Shown: positions 15,995 to 25,261, numbered from the stretch's first letter. The stretch: DNA of 64,000 nucleotides from Betaproteobacteria bacterium (GCA_005881575.1 VBCA01000011.1:1-64000); one strand, 5' to 3'. The notes: generated by a model from the letters alone, not told the origin. A program made the numbers and translations.

Positions 15995-18190
15995 ATGAAA
16001 AAGATAATCCGCACTAAGGCCACCGATATTTCGCGCCGCAAGTTCATCGTGGGCACAGCTGTCGCAGGCGGCGGGCTGGCGCTCGGATTCAAGCTTCCGT
16101 TCATCGGCTCGGCGCAGGCCGCAGCTGCGACCGGCACCGAGGTCAATGCCTGGGTGGTCGTCAAGCCCGACAGCACTTGCGTGGTCCGCATCGCGCGCTC
16201 GGAGATGGGGCAGGGCACGCTCACCGGCCTCGCGCAGCTCGTCGCCGAGGAGCTCGAGTGCGACTGGAAGAAGGTCGCGACCGAGCACGTTTTTCCCGGC
16301 CAGAACCTTGCGCGCAAGCGCGTCTGGGGCGACATGGCGACCGGCGGCAGCCGCGGCATCCGCGGCTCGCAGGACTACGTTCGCCGCGGCGGCGCCGCGG
16401 CGCGCATGATGCTGATGCAGGCGGCGGCCGAGCAGTGGAAGGTTCCGGTGGGCGAGCTCACCGTGGCCGACGGCGTCATTACGCACGCGGCTTCCAAGCG
16501 CAGCACGACCTACGGCAGAGTCGCCATGGCGGCGGCGAAGCTCACGCCACCCGATCTGAAGACGATCAAGCTCAAGGACCCGAAGGATTGGAAGATCGCC
16601 GGCAAGCCGGTGAAGCGCCTGGACACGGCCGACAAGCTGAACGGCAGCAAGGTGTATGCGATCGACGTCAAGCTGCCGGGGATGCTGAACGCCGCGGTCA
16701 AGGCCTGTCCCGTGCACGGCGGCAAGCTCATGAGCTACGACGAAGCCAAGGTGGCGAAGATGCCCGGCGTGCGCCGCGTCATCAAGGTGAACGACGGGGC
16801 GGTCGCAGTCGTCGCCGACACCTGGTGGCGGGCGAAGACCGCGCTCGAAGCCCTGCCCATCGTCTGGGACGAGGGCGCGAACGCCGCGCAATCGAGCGCG
16901 ACGATCGCCGAGCGCCTGAAGGAAGGCCTGACCGCGGACGACGCTTTTGCCGACACCAAGATCGGCGACGCGCTCAAGGTGATCGCGAGCGCCCCGAAGA
17001 AAGTCGAGGCGGTCTACAGCACGCCCTTCCTCTCCCACGCGACTATGGAGCCGATGAACTGCACGGCCCTGATCGCTGCGGACAAGGTCGAAGTGTGGAC
17101 TGCGACCCAGAGCGCCGAAGGCTCGCTCGCCGCGGCCTGCGAGGAAGCGGGACTGCCGCTCGAGAAGGGCGAAGTCCACAAGCTCGACTTGGGCGGCGGA
17201 TTCGGGCGGCGCGGCGGCACGCAGGACTACACGCGCCAGGCCGTCGCCATCGCCAAACAGTTCCCGGGCGTACCGGTGAAGCTGATCTGGAGCCGCGAGG
17301 AAGATCAGGCGCACGACTTCTACCGGCCGATCTCGCAGTGCAAACTCTCTGCGGGTCTGGACGAGAGCGGCAGGCTCCTCGGAATGCACATCCGCGTTTC
17401 CGGGCAGTCGATCAACGCCTGGTTGAATCCGGGCGCGATCAAGGAAGGCAAGGACACCCGGCAGCTGCAAGGCTGGTACAAGGAGCCCGGCGACGCGCAG
17501 TTCGGCTACACCGTGCCCAACCTGCAGATCGAGTACGCGATGCGCAACACCCACGTGCCGGTCGGCCCCTGGCGCGGCGTCAACACCAATCAGAACGGCG
17601 TATACCTCGAGTGCTTCGTGGAGGAGGTGGCGCGCGCGGCCGGCAGGGACTCGCTCGAATTCCGCCGCGAGCTCATGACCGATCACCCGAAGCACCTCGG
17701 CGTCTTGAACGCAGCGGCGGAGAGAGCCGGCTGGGGCAAGCCGCTGCCCGCCGGCGTGCATCGCGGAATCGCGCAGTTCATGGGCTACGGGAGCTACTCG
17801 GCCGCGGTCGCCGAGGTCTCGGTGAGCGCCGAGGGCAAGCTCAAGATCCATCGCATGGTGCTCGCGCTCAATTGCGGACACGCGGTCAATCCCGACCAGA
17901 TCGCCGCGCAAGTCGAAGGCTCGGTCGTGTACGGCTTGAGCGCAGCGCTCTACGGCGAGTGCACGGTGCAGAACGGGCGCATGGTGGAGCTGAACTTCCA
18001 TACCTATCCGCTCCTGCGCCTCGCCGAAATGCCGAAAGTCGAGACCGTGATCGTGCCGACCGGCGACTTCTGGGGCGGGGTCGGCGAGCCGACGATCTGC
18101 GTGGTGACGCCTGCCGTGCTCAACGCGATCTTCGCCGCGACTGGGAAGCCTGTGCGCAGCCTGCCGCTTAAGAACGTGAAGCTCGTGTAG
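15995..18190 (+). CDS. Molybdenum hydroxylase large subunit, Tat-exported (IorB-like)
   Basis: A 731-residue molybdopterin-binding subunit. The N-terminus has a twin-arginine signal (ISRRKFIVGTA, then a hydrophobic stretch ending in AQAAA), so the complex with the small subunit is likely exported folded to the periplasm. Recognisable parts include RSEMGQGTLTGLAQLVAEEL, LGGGFGRRGG in the cofactor region, and GVGEPTICVV near the C-terminus where the catalytic Glu sits. Aldehydes or N-heterocycles are likely substrates. The exact substrate cannot be inferred. Confidence 0.92.
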   Translation: MKKIIRTKATDISRRKFIVGTAVAGGGLALGFKLPFIGSAQAAAATGTEVNAWVVVKPDSTCVVRIARSEMGQGTLTGLAQLVAEELECDWKKVATEHVFPGQNLARKRVWGDMATGGSRGIRGSQDYVRRGGAAARMMLMQAAAEQWKVPVGELTVADGVITHAASKRSTTYGRVAMAAAKLTPPDLKTIKLKDPKDWKIAGKPVKRLDTADKLNGSKVYAIDVKLPGMLNAAVKACPVHGGKLMSYDEAKVAKMPGVRRVIKVNDGAVAVVADTWWRAKTALEALPIVWDEGANAAQSSATIAERLKEGLTADDAFADTKIGDALKVIASAPKKVEAVYSTPFLSHATMEPMNCTALIAADKVEVWTATQSAEGSLAAACEEAGLPLEKGEVHKLDLGGGFGRRGGTQDYTRQAVAIAKQFPGVPVKLIWSREEDQAHDFYRPISQCKLSAGLDESGRLLGMHIRVSGQSINAWLNPGAIKEGKDTRQLQGWYKEPGDAQFGYTVPNLQIEYAMRNTHVPVGPWRGVNTNQNGVYLECFVEEVARAAGRDSLEFRRELMTDHPKHLGVLNAAAERAGWGKPLPAGVHRGIAQFMGYGSYSAAVAEVSVSAEGKLKIHRMVLALNCGHAVNPDQIAAQVEGSVVYGLSAALYGECTVQNGRMVELNFHTYPLLRLAEMPKVETVIVPTGDFWGGVGEPTICVVTPAVLNAIFAATGKPVRSLPLKNVKLV

Positions 18191-18204
18191 CGAGCGCCGG
18201 AGCG

Positions 18205-19683
18205 CTAACGCGCTTCGAGCACTCGGATGCGGGTGTTGCCGACCCAGTTGACGAGCGCAGTGAGATCGGCCAGTTTCTCGCCGCGCACCAGCGCGATGTG
18301 CGTCGCGTCGGCTTCCGTCTGGTTGAAAGTGGGGTCGACTGCTCGCCATGCGCCGTCGACCAGGCTTTCGGCCCAGGTGTGGTAGAGAAATCCTCCGAAT
18401 TCCGCGGAATACACGAGTCCATTGACCACGCGCGTCGGCACGTTCAGCGCGCGCATCAGCGCCGTGTAGAGGTAGGCGTGGCCCTGGCACTCGCCGCGCT
18501 TCGCGTCGAGGACATCGAGCGCCGAGAAGGTGTCCACGGGCTCCTTGCGTATGTTCCGCTCGAGCCAGGCGAGGACCGCGTCGATCTTGTCGATTGTGGA
18601 TTCCTTCCCGGCGGCGATCGACAGCGCGAGCTCGCGGATCATCGGGTCGCGGTTTTGCACCGTACTCGAGGGCAGCAGCGCCGCCGCGGCCGTGCCGTCT
18701 TCGGCGTCCGAGCGGGTCGCGTCGATTTCGCAGACCAGATCGCGCTCGGAGTTGCTGCAGCGCTGGCGTGAATCGGAAAGCGGTGCCCGTTTCCCTCCCG
18801 GGGCGAGTAAGGCGAATTTCAGAAACCGCGCCCGCCGAGGATCAGAAAGGGGAAAGGGCGTCTTGACCAGGCTCCAGCTCACGATCACGTCGTCCTTGTT
18901 GAGTACCGCGCTTACGAGGTAGTTTTTCGCCGCGCCCTCGTCCTCGAGCGCGGAGATCATCACGCCGTTCAGCCCCAGCTCGAAAACTGGCAGGCCGCGC
19001 CGGTCGATCCAGGTGGTGCTGCCCAATCCGAGCATGTCGGTTTGGACTTTGAAGGCAGCGCCTTCGAAGAGATCGCTCGTCTCGTAGGTCTCGATGCGCT
19101 GCAAGGCGCGGTCCAGGCCTTGCGTCTCGCCGTTGAAGACCAGCCACCTGAACTCACTTCCGACTTTCAGTCCCTGCAGCACCGGCAGGAGATCGAGCGC
19201 CGCGGCAGGATACAGGGGCTCGTCCAGGCTTCGCTCGTTCTGTTCGGGAGACCGCTTGGCGGTCGTGATCTGGTAGCGCAGCCGGCCGTCGCGCACCTCG
19301 CCGGTCAAGTCCTGTTCGGTGCCGTCGAGCACGTAGTGGTATGCGAACCGCATCAGCCTGGCGTTCTCGTCGACGGTATCGAGCGAGCGCATCTGCACAT
19401 TCTTCTCCAGCCCGAGAAAGTGGAACCGGATCACGGCTTCCCCATGCAGCTCGTAGAGGCCATTTTCTGGCGCGCGGACCAGGCGGGAATGCGAGAATCC
19501 AACCTTTGCGCCGTTGAAAACGATTCCGCTCCAGTATTCAGGCTGCGGAAGGTCTGCGAGCGAATAGCGCGGAGGCGGAAGGGGAGGGGCACCGGCATCG
19601 CGAAAATACTGGCTCGCGCATGCCGAAAGTAACGCCAAGGAGGCTGCAGCGAGGGCTCGGGCGATCACCAGAGGAGTCTTCAT
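18205..19683 (-). CDS. Transglutaminase-like lipoprotein
   Basis: A 492-residue exported protein. The start MKTPLVIARALAAASLALLSAC is a lipoprotein signal with Cys22. The C-terminal third is a transglutaminase-fold cysteine peptidase domain: Cys in RGECQGHAYLY, His in YHTWAES and Asp in WRAVDPT. The N-terminal part is beta-rich, with repeated YELHGEAVIRF-like strands. The start overlaps the mtnA stop as ATGA, so translation is coupled to mtnA. Possible roles are protein modification or proteolysis at the cell surface; there is no obvious link to methionine salvage. Confidence 0.82.
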   Translation of the reverse strand: MKTPLVIARALAAASLALLSACASQYFRDAGAPPLPPPRYSLADLPQPEYWSGIVFNGAKVGFSHSRLVRAPENGLYELHGEAVIRFHFLGLEKNVQMRSLDTVDENARLMRFAYHYVLDGTEQDLTGEVRDGRLRYQITTAKRSPEQNERSLDEPLYPAAALDLLPVLQGLKVGSEFRWLVFNGETQGLDRALQRIETYETSDLFEGAAFKVQTDMLGLGSTTWIDRRGLPVFELGLNGVMISALEDEGAAKNYLVSAVLNKDDVIVSWSLVKTPFPLSDPRRARFLKFALLAPGGKRAPLSDSRQRCSNSERDLVCEIDATRSDAEDGTAAAALLPSSTVQNRDPMIRELALSIAAGKESTIDKIDAVLAWLERNIRKEPVDTFSALDVLDAKRGECQGHAYLYTALMRALNVPTRVVNGLVYSAEFGGFLYHTWAESLVDGAWRAVDPTFNQTEADATHIALVRGEKLADLTALVNWVGNTRIRVLEAR

Positions 19684-20735
19684 CGCTCGAACAGGCTGCG
19701 TATCTTGTTTGCGTCGGGGCGCTCGAGGACTCCTTGTTCGGTGAAGAGCGCGCTCACCAGTGCGGCAGGAGTGATATCGAACGCCGGATTGGCGACCGCT
19801 ACTCCCTCGGGCGCCCAGCGCATGCCGGCGTAGCCGGTGACCTCCGCGGCTCCACGCTCTTCGATGGGTATCGACCCGCCGTCCGGGGACGAGGTGTCGA
19901 TGCTCGAAAACGGCGCTGCGACGTAAAACGGAATATGGTGGTGCTCGGCGAGCACGGCAAGGGTATAAGTGCCGATCTTGTTGGCCACGTCCCCGTTGGC
20001 GGCGATGCGGTCTGCGCCGACCAGCACGAGGTCGATCTTGCCGAGGCTCATCAGGTGCCCGGCCATGCTGTCGGTGATGAGCGTGACCGGAATTTTCTCC
20101 TGGATCATTTCCCATGCGGTGAGGCGTGCGCCCTGGAGATAAGGGCGGGTTTCGCTCGCGATCACCGAGACGCGCTTGCCGGCGTCGCGCGCCGAGCGGA
20201 TGACACCTAGGGCAGTACCATGGCCAGCCGTGGCGAGAGCCCCGGTGTTGCAGTGGGTCAGGACGCGCGCTCCGTCGGGCACCAGAGCCGCGCCTGCGCG
20301 GCCGATGGCGCGGTTGGCTTCCACATCGGCTTCGAAGAGCGCAAGCGCCGCCTCGGCCAGCTTGGCCGCCGCAGCGTTCGGATCGTGATTCGCCGCGAGC
20401 ACGCCACGCATGCGCTCGAGCGCCCAGAACAGGTTCACCGCGGTCGGCCGGCTCGCCGCCAGCGTCTTGAAGGCTGCTTCCATCGCGGTTTCGAACTTGC
20501 GGGGAGGGCGATCCCGTTGCTTATGCGCCTCGAGCGCGATGCCGAAAGCCGCGGCGCAGCCGATGGCAGGCGCACCGCGCACGACCATCGAACGGATTGC
20601 ATCTGCTACTTCGGCGGCGCTCGTGCAGCCTACGTACTCGAGGCGATCGGGGAGGGCGCGCTGGTCGATCAGCTCGAGCCGCGTCCCTCGCCAGCGCAGG
20701 GTCTCGACGGGTATCGCTTCAGATGACGCGCTCAT
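19680..20735 (-). CDS. mtnA: S-methyl-5-thioribose-1-phosphate isomerase
   Basis: MtnA isomerises 5-methylthioribose-1-phosphate to 5-methylthioribulose-1-phosphate in methylthioadenosine salvage. The 351 residues include VRGAPAIGCAAAFG, the catalytic Cys162 (THCNTGALAT) and Asp242 (GADRIAANGDVANKIGT). I chose the ATG at 20735, whose reading frame overlaps the end of the upstream aldolase-SDR gene by 17 bases. An upstream start at 20762 would extend further into that gene. mtnK or mtnP and the usual mtnB/C/D genes are not in the window. The neighbouring aldolase fusion suggests a different fate for the product. Confidence 0.94.
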   Translation of the reverse strand: MSASSEAIPVETLRWRGTRLELIDQRALPDRLEYVGCTSAAEVADAIRSMVVRGAPAIGCAAAFGIALEAHKQRDRPPRKFETAMEAAFKTLAASRPTAVNLFWALERMRGVLAANHDPNAAAAKLAEAALALFEADVEANRAIGRAGAALVPDGARVLTHCNTGALATAGHGTALGVIRSARDAGKRVSVIASETRPYLQGARLTAWEMIQEKIPVTLITDSMAGHLMSLGKIDLVLVGADRIAANGDVANKIGTYTLAVLAEHHHIPFYVAAPFSSIDTSSPDGGSIPIEERGAAEVTGYAGMRWAPEGVAVANPAFDITPAALVSALFTEQGVLERPDANKIRSLFER

Positions 20736-22689
20736 TGCCGCCGTCCACGGGCACTTGCGCACCGGTGGTCTTGGCGAAAAGCGGCCCGCACATCTCCGCC
20801 GCCAGCTCCGCGACGTCGCGGCTGCCTACCTGGGTCTTGAGCACGTTGTTGGTCTTGTACTCCTCGACCGTCATGCCGTAGTTCTTCGCGCGCTGAAGCA
20901 GCACTTCTTCGGTCCACAGGCCGGTATCGAACACCGCGTTCGGGTGCACGGTGTTGATGCGTATGCCGTCCGCGCCCCACTCGAGCGCCGCGATGCGCGC
21001 AAGCTGGTTCAGAGCGGCCTTCGAAGCCGAGTAGGCGGACGCGCCCGGGCCGGGCGCGGGAACGTTTTTCGAGCCGATGACCACCACACGCCCGCCGTGG
21101 GGAGCGAGCTTCAGGAACGGATGGCAGATGCGCATCAGGAGCAGGTTCGCATCGAGGTTCACGGCCATCGCCTTGCGCCACTCTTCGGTCGGCAGATCGG
21201 CGATCTTGCGGCTCGCGGTGAAAATGCCGGCGTTCAGCACCAGCATGTCGATGCCGCCGAAAGCCATGACGGCGCGGCCGATCGCGAGCTCCACTTGCTT
21301 GTCGTCGGTCACGTCGCAGCGCAGCCCGACAAAATCCGGGCGGGCGTGGAGCGATTCGATCCTGGGGTCGACGTCGAGTCCAGCGACGGCGGCACCGCGG
21401 GCGAGAAAGGCCTCCACGGCCGCTTTTCCGATGCCGGAGGCCGCGCCGGTGACGAGCGCCACTTCGCCCGAAAAAGCCTGCGGCTTCCCCCCCTTCTTGA
21501 GCTTCGCTTGCTCGAGATCCCAGTACTCGACGTCGAAAATATCTTTCGGCGCCAGCGCCTGGAAGCCGCCGAGCGCTTCGGCGCGCAGAATCACGTCGAT
21601 GGTGTGGTCGTAGATCTCTTCCACTATCACGGTGTCCTTCGCCGTGCGGCCCGCGGTGGCCAAACCGAAGGCTGGATCGAGCACGACCCGCGGGGCCGGG
21701 TCGAGCATGGTCTTGGGTTCCTTCGCTTTCGGCGCATGCTCCCCGAAATAGCGGCGGTATTCGGCGACATACCGGTCGACATCAGTACCGAGCATGGGCG
21801 TGCGCTTCGTACGGATCACATGATCGGGTGTCGCCGGCCCTTGCTGCGAGATGCGTGCGATCTCCGGGTGCTGGGCGAACCCGAGCGTTCGCTCGCTGAT
21901 CGCCGTCTTCAGGATGAGCGGCGCGCCCGCCGTATCGGAGAGTCTACGTCTGAGGGTCGCCTGAGCATTGGCGTCGGCCGTCCCGGCGGTGAAATGGTTC
22001 GTCGATACCGACCAGGCGCGTTTCGAATCGAGATATTCCTCCGCGAGCGTCACCAGCTCGATCATCCGCTCGTAGGATTCGCGGGCTGTTTCGCCGAAGG
22101 AGAAGATGCCGTGGTTCAGCAGCACCATGCCCACGGTGTCTTTTGTTCCGCGGGCGCGGAACTCTTTGGCGCAGAACTGTGCGAGATCGAATCCGGGTAT
22201 GAGGTAGGGAATCACCACGCAGCGCTTGCCGTAGATCTCGCGGATGCGTTTTTCCCCGTCCCTAGTATTGGTCACCGAGAGCACCGCGTCGGCGTGCGTG
22301 TGGTCGACGAACTTTTGCGGCATCAACCCGTGAAGGATGGTCTCGATCGAGGGTGCGGGGGCAGCAGCCTTTAGCATGTGGGTGACGAGCTGGTTGACCA
22401 TCTCGGGATCGGAGAGCGAGGGCAATTCCGCGAGACGCAGCACGTGCGCGAGGAGCACCGGCGAGAACCCCTGCGGCTCGATCGTTTCCAAGTCCCAGCC
22501 GCTGCCTTTCACGTAGAGGATCGTTTCCTCCTCGCCGAACAAGGTTTTCTCGCGGATCTTCACCGAGGTGTTGCCGCCGCCGTGCAGCACCAAGGACTTG
22601 TCGCGGCCGAGCAGCCGCGAGGTGTAGACGCGCAGGCCGAGGTCGCCCCGGAATTGCTCCGCTTCCCGATCGCTCCAGAGACTCTTCAT
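20719..22689 (-). CDS. Class II aldolase fused to a short-chain dehydrogenase
   Basis: A 656-residue bifunctional protein. The N-terminal ~400 residues are a class II (RhaD/fuculose-type) aldolase with HGGGNTSVK, zinc ligands in DHTHADAV and a later LLNHGIF. The C-terminal ~240 residues are a classical SDR with LVTGAASGIGKAA, LNAGIF and the catalytic YSASK. Such fusions are best known for cleaving rhamnulose-1-phosphate to DHAP and lactaldehyde and handling the aldehyde. Here it is coupled to mtnA, so 5-methylthioribulose-1-phosphate is an attractive substrate, giving DHAP and methylthioacetaldehyde. The ATG at 22689 has GGAAGG upstream; a TTG at 22707 lacks one. Confidence 0.9.
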   Translation of the reverse strand: MKSLWSDREAEQFRGDLGLRVYTSRLLGRDKSLVLHGGGNTSVKIREKTLFGEEETILYVKGSGWDLETIEPQGFSPVLLAHVLRLAELPSLSDPEMVNQLVTHMLKAAAPAPSIETILHGLMPQKFVDHTHADAVLSVTNTRDGEKRIREIYGKRCVVIPYLIPGFDLAQFCAKEFRARGTKDTVGMVLLNHGIFSFGETARESYERMIELVTLAEEYLDSKRAWSVSTNHFTAGTADANAQATLRRRLSDTAGAPLILKTAISERTLGFAQHPEIARISQQGPATPDHVIRTKRTPMLGTDVDRYVAEYRRYFGEHAPKAKEPKTMLDPAPRVVLDPAFGLATAGRTAKDTVIVEEIYDHTIDVILRAEALGGFQALAPKDIFDVEYWDLEQAKLKKGGKPQAFSGEVALVTGAASGIGKAAVEAFLARGAAVAGLDVDPRIESLHARPDFVGLRCDVTDDKQVELAIGRAVMAFGGIDMLVLNAGIFTASRKIADLPTEEWRKAMAVNLDANLLLMRICHPFLKLAPHGGRVVVIGSKNVPAPGPGASAYSASKAALNQLARIAALEWGADGIRINTVHPNAVFDTGLWTEEVLLQRAKNYGMTVEEYKTNNVLKTQVGSRDVAELAAEMCGPLFAKTTGAQVPVDGGNERVI

Positions 22690-22708
22690 CGCCTTCCAGT
22701 TTGCCAAT

Positions 22709-22714
22709 TATACT
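22709..22714 (+). promoter_or_regulatory. Probable -10 box of the GNAT gene
   Basis: TATACT lies nine bases before the GNAT ATG, so transcription would start about at the start codon, giving a leaderless message. The divergent aldolase gene begins 34 bases away, so both promoters must share this short region. No convincing -35 is visible. Confidence 0.4.
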
Positions 22715-22722
22715 GATGGGAA

Positions 22723-23166
22723 ATGCGCGCAGCGTTCACCATCCGAGTGCTTGACTGGCCCGAAGCCCTGCCGTTTGCGCGCCCGATTCGGGAACAGGTG
22801 TTCGTCGAGGAGCAGAAGGTCCCGCGCGAGCTCGAGCTGGACGATTGGGACGAGCGCTGCGAGCACGCCGTCGCGTGCGATTTCCGCGGGGCGGGGATCG
22901 GGACGGCGCGCTTGCTGCCCGACGGCAGGATCGGCCGGATGGCGGTCCTCGGCGAATGGCGCAGGCGCGGAGTGGGCACCGCGCTCCTGGAAGCCCTGCT
23001 CGAGCGGGCCCGCAAACGCTCTTTCCGTCGCGTCACGCTGCACGCGCAGACCCACGCGGCGGCGTTTTACCGGCGCTTCGGATTCAACGAGCGCGGAGAG
23101 GAGTTTTTGGAGGCGGAGATTCCGCACGTCGAGATGACGCTCGAGCTTTTCCCTGCGCGAGAGTGA
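22723..23166 (+). CDS. GNAT family N-acetyltransferase (ElaA-like)
   Basis: A 147-residue acetyl-CoA-dependent acetyltransferase. The opening RPIREQVFVEEQKVPRELELDDWDE is typical of ElaA-type GNATs. The acetyl-CoA-binding motif A appears as RMAVLGEWRRRGVGTALLEALL, and the AAFYRRFGF strand follows. The substrate is unknown. The last 83 bases overlap the 3' end of the convergent NRDE gene. Confidence 0.88.
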   Translation: MRAAFTIRVLDWPEALPFARPIREQVFVEEQKVPRELELDDWDERCEHAVACDFRGAGIGTARLLPDGRIGRMAVLGEWRRRGVGTALLEALLERARKRSFRRVTLHAQTHAAAFYRRFGFNERGEEFLEAEIPHVEMTLELFPARE

Positions 23167-23917
23167 GCCGATAGCTGACCGTCCCGCTCACGCCGCCCTC
23201 CTCGGTGTAGCTGCGCTCGTGGAACTCGATCCTGCCGCCCTGGGTGAAGCACAAGGCAGTCGAGCACCGCGTTCCGTATCCGCCGACCGCGAGGATGCGG
23301 ATCGCCGACAAACGTTCCTCCACCTCCAGGCTCACTCCGGTGCTGGGAAGCTCGCTGCCTGCGGCGCGCCCGGTATCGTTCAAGAGTCCAAACGCCGTTT
23401 CGAAGTCGAAAGGTCCGTCGAGCAGCGCGAGAAGCCCTGCCTTTGCCTTCTCGACCTTGGGCCAGGGTGTGTCGAGCAAGTGATTCGACAGGCCGTGAAC
23501 GCCCGGCGCTACGCGCGCCGCGCGCCCGCCGCGGTTGGAGAAGAAGAACATCGAGGCGGCGTCTCCCACGAGCAGGCTGAAGCCGTTGTAGTCCGCGGCG
23601 CGCTTTTCCACGAGTGGCACGTATTCGTGCGAGCTCATTCTTCCGGTGAGGAAATCGGCGACCAGCGCCCCGCGCGAGGGCGCGCCGGTTTTCTTGTCCG
23701 CGGGGTTCCGGTAGTTCGTGAGCGCAGCGAATCGCCCGTCCAGGGTGATACCGAGCCAGGTGCCTCCGGCTTCAAGATCGCGCCCGGCGAGGACATTCGG
23801 TTGCTCGTCCCAGAACCCGGCCGGCGCAGCCGGGCGCCCGAAATACTCGTCGCGGTTGGCCGCGACGACCAAGCGGTAGCGCGGATGCGAGCGCCAAGCG
23901 AACGCGATCAGGCACAC
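23084..23917 (-). CDS. NRDE family protein (TANGO2-like)
   Basis: A 277-residue protein of the NRDE/TANGO2 family, named for the conserved Asn-Arg-Asp-Glu near the N-terminus. It starts MCLIAFAW, the Cys2 being typical of an N-terminal nucleophile fold, then VAANRDEYFGRP, then FAALTNYRNP and GYGTRCSTAL. The biochemical role is not settled; eukaryotic relatives are linked to lipid or haem trafficking. It lies five bases after the DUF4936 stop on the same strand, probably in the ygfZ operon. It overlaps the convergent acetyltransferase gene. Confidence 0.88.
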   Translation of the reverse strand: MCLIAFAWRSHPRYRLVVAANRDEYFGRPAAPAGFWDEQPNVLAGRDLEAGGTWLGITLDGRFAALTNYRNPADKKTGAPSRGALVADFLTGRMSSHEYVPLVEKRAADYNGFSLLVGDAASMFFFSNRGGRAARVAPGVHGLSNHLLDTPWPKVEKAKAGLLALLDGPFDFETAFGLLNDTGRAAGSELPSTGVSLEVEERLSAIRILAVGGYGTRCSTALCFTQGGRIEFHERSYTEEGGVSGTVSYRLTLAQGKARASSRRAESPPPKTPLRAR

Positions 23918-23922
23918 GGCGA

Positions 23923-24207
23923 TCAGAAGCTGCGGAAGACTTCCTGCTTCCGCGACGACCCCGGGACGAGCAGCGCGGCGAGCCCCCGGCGCTCGACCAG
24001 CTTGGCGAGCTCGGCTTCGAAGCGCGCCCCGTCCTGGACATTTTCGTAGATCTCCATCCAGGTCGTCTCATCGTCGCGCCGCCGCAGGAGCCGTCCGCTG
24101 ATGCCGGCGCTTCCGGCGAGCTCGCGCTGCAGCTCGCGTACCACCGCACGCGCGCGTTCCGCGTTTTGCGCGGGCACGCGATAGTAGATGTAGAAGCTGA
24201 GGGTCAC
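23923..24207 (-). CDS. DUF4936 family protein
   Basis: A 94-residue protein starting VTLSFYIYYRVP and ending SRKQEVFRSF. The middle has the ETTWMEIYENV segment typical of DUF4936, a small family in betaproteobacteria probably with a dimeric ferredoxin-like barrel. The GTG start overlaps the ygfZ stop (GTGA), so it is coupled to ygfZ. The function is unknown; its persistent position beside ygfZ hints at a link to iron-sulfur or folate chemistry. Confidence 0.78.
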   Translation of the reverse strand: MTLSFYIYYRVPAQNAERARAVVRELQRELAGSAGISGRLLRRRDDETTWMEIYENVQDGARFEAELAKLVERRGLAALLVPGSSRKQEVFRSF

Positions 24208-25193
24208 GCGACGGCGTAGGGCAGGGGGAGGAAGCGGAGCGCGGGCCCGCTGAGCGACTTCAGGCGCACGGTCGAGCCCTCGCGGCTCGCGGTCTGCACT
24301 GCCGCCAGCAGGTCGTGCCCCCCGTCGGGCGAGCTTTCCGCGTTGACGACGATCCCGCTCGCCTGGTCGCCGAGATCTTCGCTGTAGAGAGAGTCGCCCG
24401 CTTCGGCCTGTGCGGCGACGTTGGCGAGGAACATGCGGCGCCTGAGCTTGCCGAGGTGCTGCATGCGCGCGACCACCTCCTGTCCGGTGTAGCAGCCCTT
24501 GCTGAAGCTGACTCCGCCGAGAAGCTCGAAATTCGCCATCTGCGGAACGAGCCGGTCCTGCGTCGCGGTGGTTACCAGGGGCACGCCGCTGCGGATGTCG
24601 AGCCACCGCCACGCATGCGCGCCCACGGGAACGAGAACATTCGCAAGCCGTTGCCTGAGCGCGCTCGCGCTCGGGGGGCTCAGGGCGAGGAAGTATCTGC
24701 CGTCCTTGAGCCTGACGACCGTGCCGGTATCCGGTCGACGCGATACCTGGTCCGGCTCCTTCGGAAGATCGGGGAACGCCTCGCGCAGCGCCTGATCGGC
24801 CTCCGGCCCCGCCGCGCCCGCCAGCACGATCGCGTCCGAGGCGTCCGAGACTTTCACTTTGGCGCGCAGCACGAACTTCGAGATGCGCGCGTGGATCGAA
24901 GCGGTAAGGTCCCGCGACAGGGCCAACTGGAAGCCGGCCTCTTCGCGCCACAGAAGGAAATTCGCGAGCATCCGGCCTTTGGGTGAGCAATAGGCGCCGT
25001 ACGCGCTCGATCGCAATCCGACGGCCGCCACATCGCAGCTGAGCTGTCCCTGCAAGAAACTCTCCGCGTCCTCGCCGCTGAATTGGAGCACGCCCAAGTG
25101 GCCGAGCAAGGCGAGGACGCTTCCCGATCGCGCCGCGACGAGATCGGGGTCCGCTCGGCCTGCGGCTTCGGCAATTTGAAACGGCATGCTCAT
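24204..25193 (-). CDS. ygfZ: YgfZ-type folate-binding protein
   Basis: YgfZ proteins help make or repair certain [4Fe-4S] enzymes such as the tRNA methylthiotransferase MiaB, using tetrahydrofolate. This one has 329 residues, an aminomethyltransferase-like fold, and the family hallmark KGCYTGQEVVAR. QLSCDV and YCSPKGRMLANF also fit. The first ATG is at 25193 and a second at 25187; neither has a strong ribosome-binding site. It is divergent from mltG across 68 bases. Confidence 0.93.
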   Translation of the reverse strand: MSMPFQIAEAAGRADPDLVAARSGSVLALLGHLGVLQFSGEDAESFLQGQLSCDVAAVGLRSSAYGAYCSPKGRMLANFLLWREEAGFQLALSRDLTASIHARISKFVLRAKVKVSDASDAIVLAGAAGPEADQALREAFPDLPKEPDQVSRRPDTGTVVRLKDGRYFLALSPPSASALRQRLANVLVPVGAHAWRWLDIRSGVPLVTTATQDRLVPQMANFELLGGVSFSKGCYTGQEVVARMQHLGKLRRRMFLANVAAQAEAGDSLYSEDLGDQASGIVVNAESSPDGGHDLLAAVQTASREGSTVRLKSLSGPALRFLPLPYAVA

Positions 25194-25261
25194 CTGATGA
25201 TCCGGTGGTTTAACGTTTATTATACGAGCGTAGTCAAGCCCGACGTTCCCTGCCGAAATCG

